A stretch of DNA of 64,000 nucleotides from Xanthobacter dioxanivorans (lineage in GTDB: Bacteria; Pseudomonadota; Alphaproteobacteria; Rhizobiales; Xanthobacteraceae), in contig NZ_CP063362.1 of assembly GCF_016807805.1 (NCBI RefSeq), forward strand, positions 5,312,501-5,376,500. The letters run 5' to 3'. Each line of letters begins with the position of its first letter. Within the stretch, counting starts at the first letter, position 1. Positions 47,546 through 57,509 of this stretch are shown piece after piece. The notes beneath the pieces are model-generated. The model did not search any database and was not told where the DNA came from. It saw only the letters and a list, made by a program, of their open reading frames with translations. Both the position numbers and the translations under genes were made by a program.

Positions 47546-48780
47546 GCCGCGCCTCCGCGCTCGGGATCGAGGCGGCGCGCCGCCATGGCGAGGAAGCCGA
47601 GGCCCACCGCCATCAGGCCCAGCGGCACGCCCCAGGTGAAGGGGGAGAATGGCGCCCAGTCGCGGCCGAACAAGGCCACGGGGGGCCATGTGGCGCCGAC
47701 GATCATGGATCGGTAGTCGGCGGAGAAGAAGCGCTGGGCCAGCTCCACCGCGCAGACGAAGCCGACGATGCTCACCGCCAGCGCCGCGACGAACACCAGT
47801 CCGGCGCCGAGCTTGGCCCAGCCGAACCGCAGCCGCCCCGCCCGCAACGCGCGCATCAGCTCCCCGACGAGGCCGTCGGGCAGGTACATCATGACCAGCA
47901 CGAACAGCACGCCCTGATAGAGCAGCCAGGAGCGGGTGAGGTCCGACACCGCATAGCCGAAGAAGCTCATGATCGCGGCGCCGATGGCCGGGCCGAGGAA
48001 CACCTTCACGCCGCCGATATAGCTGTTGAGCACCACCGAGGCGGAGAGCTGCATGTCGAGCACCACATAGTTGGCGGCCTCGATGTTCATGGCCTGCAGC
48101 CCTCCGGCCACGCCCGAGAACATGGCCGAGACCGAGAACACCAGCACGCCCAGCTTGTGGATGTCATAGCCGAGGAAGCGCAGGCGGTGGGTGTTCTCGC
48201 GCAGGCCGAGCGTGAGCCGGCCCACCGGCGTCAGCGTGTAGAGATAGAGCAGGACCAGCGAGACCAGCACCCAGGCGAGGGTGAGGTAATAGACGTCCAC
48301 GTTGCTGCCGAAGGAGATGCCCCATGCGGGCATGCGCATGGCGGAGATGCCGGCCTCGCCGCCGAACACCTCCTTCAGGTGCGGCGCAAGCGCGTGCAAC
48401 AGCTCCGCCAGCGCCAGCGTGATCATCGAGAAGTAGACGCCGGTTCGCTTGGTGGCGAACCAGCCGGCGGCAATCCCGCTGACCAGGCCGATGAACCCGC
48501 CCACCACCGGCAGGAGCGGCGTCGGCAGGAGCCCGGCGCCGTTGAAGGCGTTCATGGCGTGGATGGTGGCGAAGGCGCCGAGGCCGAAATAGGCCGAGTG
48601 GCCGAAGGAGAGCATCCCCGCCTGCCCGCACAGAAGCGAGAAGGCGGAGGCGAACAGGGCGGCGATCAGCATCTGGATCGCGGCGTTGATGAGGCCCGGC
48701 GAGAGCACCGCCGGCGCGGCGACCAGCGCGGCGACGGCAAGGGCGATGAGGACGGCGGCGATGCGCAGGTTCGTGCTCAT
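47542..48780 (-). CDS. livM: Branched-chain amino acid ABC transporter permease LivM-type
   Basis: 412 residues with about ten membrane helices (family: nine or ten). The conserved GQAGMLSFGHSAYFGLGAF block and the cytoplasmic coupling segment RENTHRLRFLGYDIHKLGVLVFS identify it as LivM. The C-terminus extends beyond the core with two additional hydrophobic stretches (WAKLGAGLVFVAALAVSIVGF, WGVPLGLMAVGLGFLAMA). It begins 3 nt after livH and ends overlapping livG, so the importer genes are one transcript. Confidence 0.92.
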   Translation of the reverse strand: MSTNLRIAAVLIALAVAALVAAPAVLSPGLINAAIQMLIAALFASAFSLLCGQAGMLSFGHSAYFGLGAFATIHAMNAFNGAGLLPTPLLPVVGGFIGLVSGIAAGWFATKRTGVYFSMITLALAELLHALAPHLKEVFGGEAGISAMRMPAWGISFGSNVDVYYLTLAWVLVSLVLLYLYTLTPVGRLTLGLRENTHRLRFLGYDIHKLGVLVFSVSAMFSGVAGGLQAMNIEAANYVVLDMQLSASVVLNSYIGGVKVFLGPAIGAAIMSFFGYAVSDLTRSWLLYQGVLFVLVMMYLPDGLVGELMRALRAGRLRFGWAKLGAGLVFVAALAVSIVGFVCAVELAQRFFSADYRSMIVGATWPPVALFGRDWAPFSPFTWGVPLGLMAVGLGFLAMAARRLDPERGGAA

Positions 48781-48783
48781 GGC

Positions 48784-49725
48784 TCAGTTCTTCTCGCCGA
48801 AGAGGCCCGAGGGACGCACCAGCAGCACCAGCAGCATCAGCGCGAAGGGGATGGTGGCGGCAAGGCTCGACACCTGGAGGGTGAGCGGACCGCCCACCGC
48901 GCGGGCCCAGTCGCCGAGGCCCACATAAGAAAGGAGGTCGGCGAGGCTCGCGTCGATGCCCACCGCCAGAGAGGTGACGATGCCGATAAGCAGCGAGGCC
49001 ACCATGGCGCCTTCCAGCGAGCCGAGGCCGCCGATCACCACCACCACGAACACCAGCACGCCGAGTTCCAGCGCCATGTTGGGGTTGGTGGTGTAGAACG
49101 CCCCGGCCAGCGCGCCGGCAAGCCCGGCGAGGGCGGCGCCCACCCCGAACACGCCCATGAAGACGAGCGGCACGTTGTGGCCCAGCGCCTCGGCCATGCG
49201 CGGGCGGTAGATGGCCGAGCGCACCACGATGCCCACCCGCGTGGTGGTGAGCAGCGCATAGATGAGCGCGAACATGGCCACCGCCACACCGCCCATGATC
49301 AGGCGATAGACGGGATAGTCGGTGCCGCCGACGCGGAAGGCGGAAAAGCTGAGCGCCGCCGGCAGGCGGTAGTCCACCGGAAAGTTGCCGAAGAAGAGCT
49401 TGATCAATTCCGCGATGATGAAGGACAGGCCGAAGGTGAGCAGCAGCTCGTGGGCGTGCCCGAAGCGGTGCACCCGGCGCAAGAAGTAGCGCTCCACCAC
49501 GACGCCGACGGCGCCGACAATGAGCGGGGAGATGATCACCGCCAGCGCGAAGCCGAGCACCCCCGACAGCGCGTAGGCGATATAGGCGCCCAGCATGTAG
49601 AAGGAGGCGTGCGCGAAATTGAGGACGCCCATCATGCCGAAGATGAGGGTCAGTCCCGCCGACACCATGAACAGCAGCAATCCGTAGATCGCCCCGTTCA
49701 GCACGGCGACAAAGAGATGTTCCAT
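48784..49725 (-). CDS. livH: Branched-chain amino acid ABC transporter permease LivH-type
   Basis: 313 residues from ATG 49725 with GAGGGG upstream. The family core is GLTLIFGMMGVLNFAHASFYMLGAY, and the loop AIYRPRMAEALGHNVPLVF is the coupling helix for the ATPases. About eight helices. A longer in-frame start (49857) runs into the hairpin region and is rejected. It pairs with LivM as the channel. The 263-nt gap before it contains two hairpins that may uncouple it from the highly expressed binding protein gene. Confidence 0.92.
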   Translation of the reverse strand: MEHLFVAVLNGAIYGLLLFMVSAGLTLIFGMMGVLNFAHASFYMLGAYIAYALSGVLGFALAVIISPLIVGAVGVVVERYFLRRVHRFGHAHELLLTFGLSFIIAELIKLFFGNFPVDYRLPAALSFSAFRVGGTDYPVYRLIMGGVAVAMFALIYALLTTTRVGIVVRSAIYRPRMAEALGHNVPLVFMGVFGVGAALAGLAGALAGAFYTTNPNMALELGVLVFVVVVIGGLGSLEGAMVASLLIGIVTSLAVGIDASLADLLSYVGLGDWARAVGGPLTLQVSSLAATIPFALMLLVLLVRPSGLFGEKN

Positions 49726-49855
49726 GAAATGTCCCCTCGCTTCAGGCAGAGGTGTTCGGCTGGATGGCCGCTCTTTTGTGTTCGTGGGCCGCGACCGGGC
49801 TTTCCCGGGCGCGGCCCACGTTGCTTCCCACCAGCCTCTCCCCTGCTCCACCGTC

Positions 49856-49878
49856 ATCCCCCGGCTTATCCGGGGGAT
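49856..49878. repeat. Hairpin 1 between livK and livH
   Basis: ATCCCCCGG, loop CTTAT, CCGGGGGAT: a perfect 9-bp stem preceded by CCGTC, resembling the dispersed palindromes of related genomes. It lies in the gap between the binding protein gene and the permease gene and probably tunes read-through. Confidence 0.55.
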
Positions 49879-49930
49879 CCACGCGGCGGCCGGGCTGGCG
49901 CCATCGTCTCGAACGGACCTGTCGCAGCCC

Positions 49931-49961
49931 GGTCATGCCCCGGAAAAGCCGGGGCATGACC
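49931..49961. terminator. Hairpin 2 between livK and livH
   Basis: GGTCATGCCCCGG, loop AAAAG, CCGGGGCATGACC: a perfect 13-bp stem about 28 nt after the livK stop on the minus strand. Probable attenuator or mRNA-stabilising structure that would keep the binding protein mRNA more abundant than the permease mRNA; this follows a common pattern in ABC operons but is inferred here. Confidence 0.6.
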
Positions 49962-49988
49962 GCTTCCCTGGCCGGAAAGCGCCCGGCC

Positions 49989-51230
49989 TCAGTTGGGCCG
50001 GTTCATCTTGCAGGCGTCCTGCACCGGAGAGGAGGCCTCCGCGGCGGTGAAGACCTTGATCGGCTTGAAGCCGAGGCTGGTGCCGTCGACCTTGAACTTG
50101 GCATCCGGGCCCACCACCGAGATCACCATGGGCAGTTGCACCTGGTGGTCGGCCGCGCGCATGGAAGCCTCGCCCATGGGACCCTTGAACGTCACGTTCT
50201 CCAGCACCTTGCCGATGGCGTTGACGTCGATCTTGCCATCCTTCTGGGGCGCCTGCTTCAGCGCCTCGCCCAACATGGCGATGCCGAAGGCGGTCTGCGG
50301 CTCGGTATAGACCGGATAGTGGCCCGTCTTCGCCTTGTAGTCCTCGGCGAAGGCGGCGGTGTCCGCGTTCACCTCGGCGTTGAAGGGGTGGGACACCGAA
50401 TTGCCCACCGCCACGTCGCCCGCGTTGGCGATGTTGCCCGGCTGGTCGAGGAAGGCGGTGGCGAAGCGGGCCTTCAGGCCGGCGCCGTGGGCGGCCTTCA
50501 TGAGCAGCAGCAGGTCGTTGGACCAGTTGCCGGTGATCACCGTGTCGGCGTTGGCCGCCGCGACCTTGGCCACGTAGGGCGAGAAGTCCTGGATCTTGTT
50601 CACGTCGTGGAGGGTCTTCTCCACCACCTCGTAGCCGCCGAGCTTGGCGTACTCCTCGATGGCGCCCTGCATGTCGATGCCCCAGCTGTAGTTCTGGTTC
50701 ATCGAATAGACGCGGGTGCCGAGGGTGCCCGCCGCCTTCAGCGCCAGCACCATGGGCTTCACGCGCACCTGGGCGTTGGGGTTGAAGCGGAAGTGGTGGA
50801 AGTGACACTTGGCGCCGGTCAGCTCCAGCGCCTCGCCGCCCACGTTGAGGAAGATCACTTCCTTGCCGGGGTTGCGGATGTTGTACTTGCGCACGTCCTC
50901 GGTGATCTGGCCGGAGACGGCCGAGGACGCCCCCTGCACGATGAAGCGGGCGCCGTCGGCGATGGCGGCCTTCACCTTGTCGGCCGCGCCCACCGGGCCG
51001 CCCTGGTTGTCATATTCGAGCAGCACGATGGGCTCGCCGCCATAGCCACCGCCGGCATTGATCTTGTCGATGCCGTATTTCGCCGCCGTCTTGAAGATCA
51101 GGCCGGTGGAGGCCTGCGGGCCCGACAGGGTCTCGATCACCGCGATCTTGAGCGGCTCGGCGGACGCGGCGGCGGCGACGGATGCCAGAAGCGCGCCGGC
51201 GAGGGGCGCGAGGAAATGTTTGGCTTTCAT
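49989..51230 (-). CDS. livK: Liv-type periplasmic substrate-binding protein
   Basis: 413 residues with a Sec signal peptide (LAPLAGALLASVAAAASAE, cleavage near 24). Type I periplasmic binding fold: LKIAVIETLSGPQASTG, then EPIVLLEYDNQGG and ITGNWSNDLLLLMKAA. It belongs to the large group that binds amino acids, amides, aromatic acids or keto acids, so the ligand cannot be read off. It is transcribed after the dehydrogenase genes (51326-54884) on the same strand with 95 nt between, which suggests it imports the substrate or precursor of that enzyme. It is followed by two hairpins and livHMGF. Confidence 0.85.
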   Translation of the reverse strand: MKAKHFLAPLAGALLASVAAAASAEPLKIAVIETLSGPQASTGLIFKTAAKYGIDKINAGGGYGGEPIVLLEYDNQGGPVGAADKVKAAIADGARFIVQGASSAVSGQITEDVRKYNIRNPGKEVIFLNVGGEALELTGAKCHFHHFRFNPNAQVRVKPMVLALKAAGTLGTRVYSMNQNYSWGIDMQGAIEEYAKLGGYEVVEKTLHDVNKIQDFSPYVAKVAAANADTVITGNWSNDLLLLMKAAHGAGLKARFATAFLDQPGNIANAGDVAVGNSVSHPFNAEVNADTAAFAEDYKAKTGHYPVYTEPQTAFGIAMLGEALKQAPQKDGKIDVNAIGKVLENVTFKGPMGEASMRAADHQVQLPMVISVVGPDAKFKVDGTSLGFKPIKVFTAAEASSPVQDACKMNRPN

Positions 51231-51325
51231 GTCTGTCCTCCCTGAGAGGTGATCGGAGTTCGGTTTAGGCGGCTCTTCTTGGGGGTACTGGCTCTTCTCG
51301 GGGCATTGGCTCGGCCGATCCCGGC

Positions 51326-52684
51326 TCAGCCGGCGGCGCGCAGGTGGCGCTCCAGCAGGCGCCAGACGGCGTCGCGGATTTCCAGCTGCGGCATGTGGCC
51401 GACGCCGGAGAACAGGTGCAGGGCCACGGCTCCGGGCAGGCGCCGGCTGTGGCTGGGCGGAATGATCCGGTCCGCGCCGCCGAAGACCACGGCGACCGGA
51501 ACGGGCAGACGCTCGAGGGCGGCGCGCACGCTGAAGGCCTGCGTCCCATCGGGGAACAGGCCGGCCGCGAGGCGCTGCTGGGCGGCCACCAGCGTGTCGT
51601 CGGCCCGCGCCGCCGCGCTCGCCTTCACGAAGGCGGGCGTAAGCACGGCTGGATCGGCGACGAGCTCGCCCATCCAGGGCGCAAGGCTCTCCGCCGACCG
51701 GGCGCGGGCAAAGCCCGCGATGAAGGCGCCGTTGATGTCCGGCCCGAGGCCGGCCGGCGCCAGGAGGAACAAGGAGCGCACGTCAAGGCGCCCCTCCGCG
51801 GCCAGGGCGGTGGCCACCGCCGCGCCCAGCGAATGCGCGACGAGGTCGAGACCGCCGACGCCGAGCTGCTCCAGCGTCGTGCCCACGGCGTCCACCAGCG
51901 CCTCGAAGGTGACCGCGCCGTGGCCGGCCGACCCGCCATGACCCGGCAGGTCGATGCCGAGCACAGGCCGCGAAAGGTTTGCGCCCGCGAGGAAGGGCCG
52001 CCAGCCGTTGAGCTCGGAACCGAAGCCGTGCACCAGCACCAGCGGCCGGCCCTCCCCCTGCCGCAGCCAGGCGTGGTTGAGCAGGCCCTGCGCAGCCGGG
52101 GAAAACGCCGGGCGATGCGGCGCCGGGGACGGCCGGGCGACGGTGGGACGCGCCCGCTCCACGTCGATCCGCACGATGCGGCCCTTCGGCCCGCTGCCGG
52201 CGAGGCCGGACAGGTCCACGCCGTAATCGTCGGCGAGCCGCCGGGCGAGCGGCGAAGCCGCCACCTTGCGGGCGGAAACCAGGGCGGCGATGGAGGGCGC
52301 CCGCGCCGCAAGGGTCGGAGCGGCGGTGGGCGCCACCGGCACCGCCGGGAGGGGCGCCGCAGGTGCCGCGACCGGGGCCGGCGCCGCTACAGCCACGGCC
52401 ACCGGCGCCTGAGCCACGACGGGATGCTCAGGCGCCACCTCTCCCTCGGCGAGGATGGAGGCGATAAGGGTCCCCACCGCGACCCCGCGCGAGCCGTCGC
52501 CGACGAGGATGGGACCGAGGCGGCCTTCGCCGTCCGCCTCCATCTCCATCACCGCCTTGTCGGTCTCGATCTCGGCGAGGAGGTCGCCGGGCTTCACCCG
52601 CTCGCCTTCCTTCTTCAGCCAGCGGACGAGGTGGCCCTCCTCCATTCCGGCGGCGAGGGCGGGCATCAGGATTTCCTTGGGCAT
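51326..52684 (-). CDS. AcoC-like dihydrolipoamide acyltransferase fused to an alpha/beta-hydrolase
   Basis: 452 residues in three parts. First a lipoyl domain (about 1-80) with the lipoylated Lys in [13 protein letters not shown]. Then an Ala/Pro linker and a peripheral subunit-binding domain (about 133-175, [18 protein letters not shown]). Finally an alpha/beta-hydrolase with Ser in [13 protein letters not shown], Asp in [10 protein letters not shown] and His in [10 protein letters not shown], an apparently complete triad. This is the layout of AcoC of acetoin dehydrogenase, where the hydrolase-like domain replaces the normal acyltransferase domain. Classical E2 catalytic motifs (HxxxDG) are absent. 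It lies 13 nt downstream of the fused E1 gene. Substrate is not proven to be acetoin. Confidence 0.85.
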   Translation of the reverse strand: MPKEILMPALAAGMEEGHLVRWLKKEGERVKPGDLLAEIETDKAVMEMEADGEGRLGPILVGDGSRGVAVGTLIASILAEGEVAPEHPVVAQAPVAVAVAAPAPVAAPAAPLPAVPVAPTAAPTLAARAPSIAALVSARKVAASPLARRLADDYGVDLSGLAGSGPKGRIVRIDVERARPTVARPSPAPHRPAFSPAAQGLLNHAWLRQGEGRPLVLVHGFGSELNGWRPFLAGANLSRPVLGIDLPGHGGSAGHGAVTFEALVDAVGTTLEQLGVGGLDLVAHSLGAAVATALAAEGRLDVRSLFLLAPAGLGPDINGAFIAGFARARSAESLAPWMGELVADPAVLTPAFVKASAAARADDTLVAAQQRLAAGLFPDGTQAFSVRAALERLPVPVAVVFGGADRIIPPSHSRRLPGAVALHLFSGVGHMPQLEIRDAVWRLLERHLRAAG

Positions 52685-52697
52685 CTCTGGCTCCTGA

Positions 52698-54884
<2,187 letters not shown>

Positions 54885-54967
54885 CACGGCAGCTCCGGGA
54901 ACACGGGGAATGGCGGGAGGCAGTGCCCCCGCGGGAAGGAATTCGATCGGGCCGCGGACACGCCGGC

Positions 54968-55570
54968 TCAGCCCGCGGGCGCGCCGGGCGGCGCCGCCTC
55001 GAGCCCGCCCGCCGGGTCGGCAGGATGCCAGAGCCGGAGCGCGGAGGTGCGCTCATAGGCCTTGCCGTGCGGAAAGCTCACCAGCTCGCACTGCATGCCC
55101 CAGGGCGTGAGGAAATAGACCCAGGTCTGCCCGCCGCTGGGGCCGGCCTGCCGCAGCACCGGCTCCCCGCAGATGGTGGCGCCGTGACGGCGCAGGTGCG
55201 CGACGGCGGCGTCCATGTCGTCCACGTAGAACGCCAGATGATGGCCGCCCACGTCGGAATTGCGCGGAGGCGTGCTGCGCTGGTCCGGGGCGATGTACTG
55301 GAAGACCTCGAAATTCGAGCCGAACCCGCAGCGCAGGAACACCAGCTTCTTCATCACCGTGCGCGGATCGACATTGAGCTGGCGCGCCATCCAGTCGTCC
55401 TCCGCCTGGAAGGGGCCGAGCTCGTAGACCGGCGTGCAGCCGATGACGTCGACGAAGAAGCGCACCGCTTCATCGATATCGGGAACCGTGAAGCCGATAT
55501 GGTCGGTGCCCCGCAGGCCGGGAAGCCCGTGCGCGTCCGCCGCCTGGAAATGCTGATCCTCGATGACCAT
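54968..55570 (-). CDS. VOC-family metalloenzyme (glyoxalase/dioxygenase fold)
   Basis: 200 residues. Two beta-alpha-beta modules: GTDHIGFTVPDIDEAVRFF supplies the first metal His, GHHLAFYVDDMDAAVAHL the second (HHLAF), and MQCELVSF the C-terminal Glu ligand. Typical for lactoylglutathione lyase-like or ring-cleaving enzymes; exact reaction unknown. It is the first gene of the minus-strand cluster (VOC, fused E1, E2-hydrolase, LivKHMGF) and diverges from the GntR regulator. A transformation feeding substrate to the ThDP enzyme is the natural inference. Confidence 0.82.
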   Translation of the reverse strand: MVIEDQHFQAADAHGLPGLRGTDHIGFTVPDIDEAVRFFVDVIGCTPVYELGPFQAEDDWMARQLNVDPRTVMKKLVFLRCGFGSNFEVFQYIAPDQRSTPPRNSDVGGHHLAFYVDDMDAAVAHLRRHGATICGEPVLRQAGPSGGQTWVYFLTPWGMQCELVSFPHGKAYERTSALRLWHPADPAGGLEAAPPGAPAG

Positions 55571-55894
55571 GGTTCGACCCGTTCAAAGGGGTGGCGCGCC
55601 GTCCGACGAAGGAGAGGGGGATCAAGGCACCGCGGCACCCGCCGACCATGCGGCGGCCAGGCCCCTCGCCGGCATTCCCTCCTGTCGTCCAACGATCTCC
55701 GCCGTTTCCCGACCGATAGTGGCCACCACATACGCTGTCAACACCAATGTATCCGATGATGCAGTGCAAAACCCAAAATCCGGGTGCAAATCCATCTGTT
55801 TGGATACAATTGCCGTCAAGCCGTGGATCATGGTATCCAATTTCAAGGGTCGCCGGCCCTGAACGGCGCGCCGGGATGATCCCAAGGGCATGCG
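55571..55894. promoter_or_regulatory. Divergent control region between the VOC-led operon and gntR
   Basis: 324 nt that must contain the promoters for both directions. The part 55735-55850 is AT-richer than the surroundings and contains an inverted repeat: TTGGATAC (55800-55807) and GTATCCAA (55833-55840), with a third copy of the core, GTATCCGA, at 55749-55756. Such repeats are what a dimeric GntR/FadR-type repressor would bind. No gene is visible here. Confidence 0.6.
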
Positions 55895-56587
55895 ATGAAG
55901 ACCGAAAAAGCCAACGAAAGTCCCGACCGGGAGGCCGGCGTGCGCAGCCACGCCATTGCAGCGGATCTCAGGGCCGGGATTCTCGACGGGCTATTCACCC
56001 CCGGCACCCGCGTCCGGCAGGAGGAACTGGCCGAGCGCTACGGCACCAGCCGCATTCCCGTCCGCGAAGCCTTGCGGGACCTCGAAAGCGAGGGCCTCGT
56101 GGTGCTGGTGCCGAACTCCGGCGCGTGGATCGCCAAGACCGACATCAACGAGTGCGTCGAGATCTACCAGATCCGCGAGCGCATCGAGCCCCTCGCCCTC
56201 AGCGAGAGCATCCGCCGCATGGACGATGCGACCATCGCCCGCCTCGCCGAGCTGTGCGCGCAGATCGAGGCCTCCACGGAGGTGGAGGATTTCCTGAAGC
56301 TGGACAGGGAGTTCCATCTCCTGAGCTACAAGGCGGCGGCGATGCCGACCCTGCTCGCCATGATCGAGCGCTTCTGGAACACCACCCAGCATTACCGGCG
56401 CGCCTATTCCCACCTTATCGGCAAGGACGGCCAGTGGATCATCCACGCCGAACACCGGCTCATCATGGAGGCGATCCGGCGGCGGGACCCGGTGGACGTG
56501 CAGCACCTGCTGGAAAGCCACATCCGCCGCACGCGGCTGCATCTCCAGGCCAACGACTTGGCGGCCCTCTCCGGCCCTCGCAGATAA
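55895..56587 (+). CDS. GntR-family (FadR/VanR-type) regulator
   Basis: 230 residues. The winged helix covers about 18-85 (AIAADLRAGILDGLFTPGTRV, LAERYGTSRIPVREALRDLESEGLV), and the helical effector domain of the FCD type (about 95-215) has metal-type residues DREFHLLSY and HAEHRLIMEAI. FCD regulators usually bind a small acid such as a 2-oxo acid and repress the adjacent pathway. It is divergent from the VOC-led operon, which is its probable target. The C-terminus is normal. Confidence 0.88.
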   Translation: MKTEKANESPDREAGVRSHAIAADLRAGILDGLFTPGTRVRQEELAERYGTSRIPVREALRDLESEGLVVLVPNSGAWIAKTDINECVEIYQIRERIEPLALSESIRRMDDATIARLAELCAQIEASTEVEDFLKLDREFHLLSYKAAAMPTLLAMIERFWNTTQHYRRAYSHLIGKDGQWIIHAEHRLIMEAIRRRDPVDVQHLLESHIRRTRLHLQANDLAALSGPRR

Positions 56588-56889
56588 GCGGACCCACCGC
56601 CGGCGGCTTCACTGCGGAGCAGCGACCTGCACCCATGAGCTGCAAGCCCGCGCGGGGCACCTTGCCCGCATGCGTCGCCCGCGCAAGATTAGGCGCACGG
56701 GATGGGATGGGTTTATTTAGTTTCCGAACGTTATAGACATCGATAGAGGCACCCCTTCACCAACACATGCTGGCTGCTTGAAATAACGCAGACGCGAATG
56801 CTTGCATCACGCGGCAGAGATCAGAGCCTCGGGGCGATGACGGCCCAGCAGGTGGATATGGGCGACCTGCCGCAAAAACCACTACAGGC
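56588..56889. other. Gene-poor stretch after gntR
   Basis: About 300 nt. The section 56700-56800 is relatively AT-rich (GGTTTATTTAGTTTCC, GTTATAGACATCGATAG) in a GC-rich genome. I see no gene that can be supported and no clear terminator. Confidence 0.35.
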
Positions 56890-57090
56890 GTGCGCGGGAG
56901 GGGCGCCCTGCTCGGCGCCTACCGGACCTTCCCGATCACGATCGCCGACCTTGCGGCGGCGACCGGATATGATTTCGGACCACTGGCGGCGGCCGACCCG
57001 CTCGCCCGCCGGAGCCAGCTCACCGAGGCCATCGCCGCCGGGCAGCCGGTGGCGTTCGGGCTGTCGGAAGAAGCGGACATGGTGCTGTAG
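56890..57090 (+). pseudogene. C-terminal relic of a DNA/RNA non-specific endonuclease
   Basis: About 66 codons whose sequence AYRTFPITIADLAAATGYDFGPL resembles the C-terminal end of secreted Serratia-type nucleases of rhizobia. The catalytic DRGH motif and everything N-terminal to it are missing, and the sequence upstream does not continue the family. Therefore a gene remnant or a piece left after a rearrangement. The identification rests on a short motif, so moderate confidence only. Confidence 0.45.
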
Positions 57091-57131
57091 CGCCCAGGTT
57101 CGCCCGTTCGAAGCTCCGGTCGCCGGGTGCC

Positions 57132-57500
57132 TCAATCGCAGATCTTCAGCTCGACCGGGTCGGCGTCGGCGGCCACCAGGTCGCCCATGGGGCGGCAGCG
57201 CCCCTGCGTGCACACCCGCCAGTCGGCGGTGGCGCCAGAGCGGCGCAGGATGACCGAAAGCTGCGGCGCCAGCTGCGGGCGCGCCACATAGAAGCCGCCC
57301 GCGCGCACCGCGCCCTCGGGCGGCTCCATGCCGGCGCCGGAGCCCTGCACGCGCACTTCCTGCAGCACCAGGCCGCCGGGGGTGGCGCGCCAGTCCTCCT
57401 GCCACTCGCTCTTCTGCACCGAGTGGGTCCAGGCGAGGGTGAAGACGGCGGCGAGCCGCACCACCTGCGCCCCGGCGACCAGGCAGGCGACGGCGGCCAA
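57132..57500 (-). CDS. DUF1850-family protein linked to the TRAP transporter
   Basis: 122 residues, the companion commonly encoded with TAXI-type TRAP transporters. An N-terminal hydrophobic stretch (VACLVAGAQVVRLAAVFTLAW) may anchor it. The core includes WTHSVQKSEWQEDWRA and VRAGGFYVARP, followed by a Cys pair (CTQGRCRP). Function unknown. It starts 9 nt after the TRAP gene stop, so it is cotranscribed with it. Confidence 0.75.
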   Translation of the reverse strand: MAAVACLVAGAQVVRLAAVFTLAWTHSVQKSEWQEDWRATPGGLVLQEVRVQGSGAGMEPPEGAVRAGGFYVARPQLAPQLSVILRRSGATADWRVCTQGRCRPMGDLVAADADPVELKICD

Positions 57501-57509
57501 CGCGCCGGC

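Noticed and set aside
56815..56890. Reverse-strand short frame with HIHLLG, like the end of a HIT protein
   Set aside because: About 22 codons bounded by a stop; too short, and a chance match is likely.
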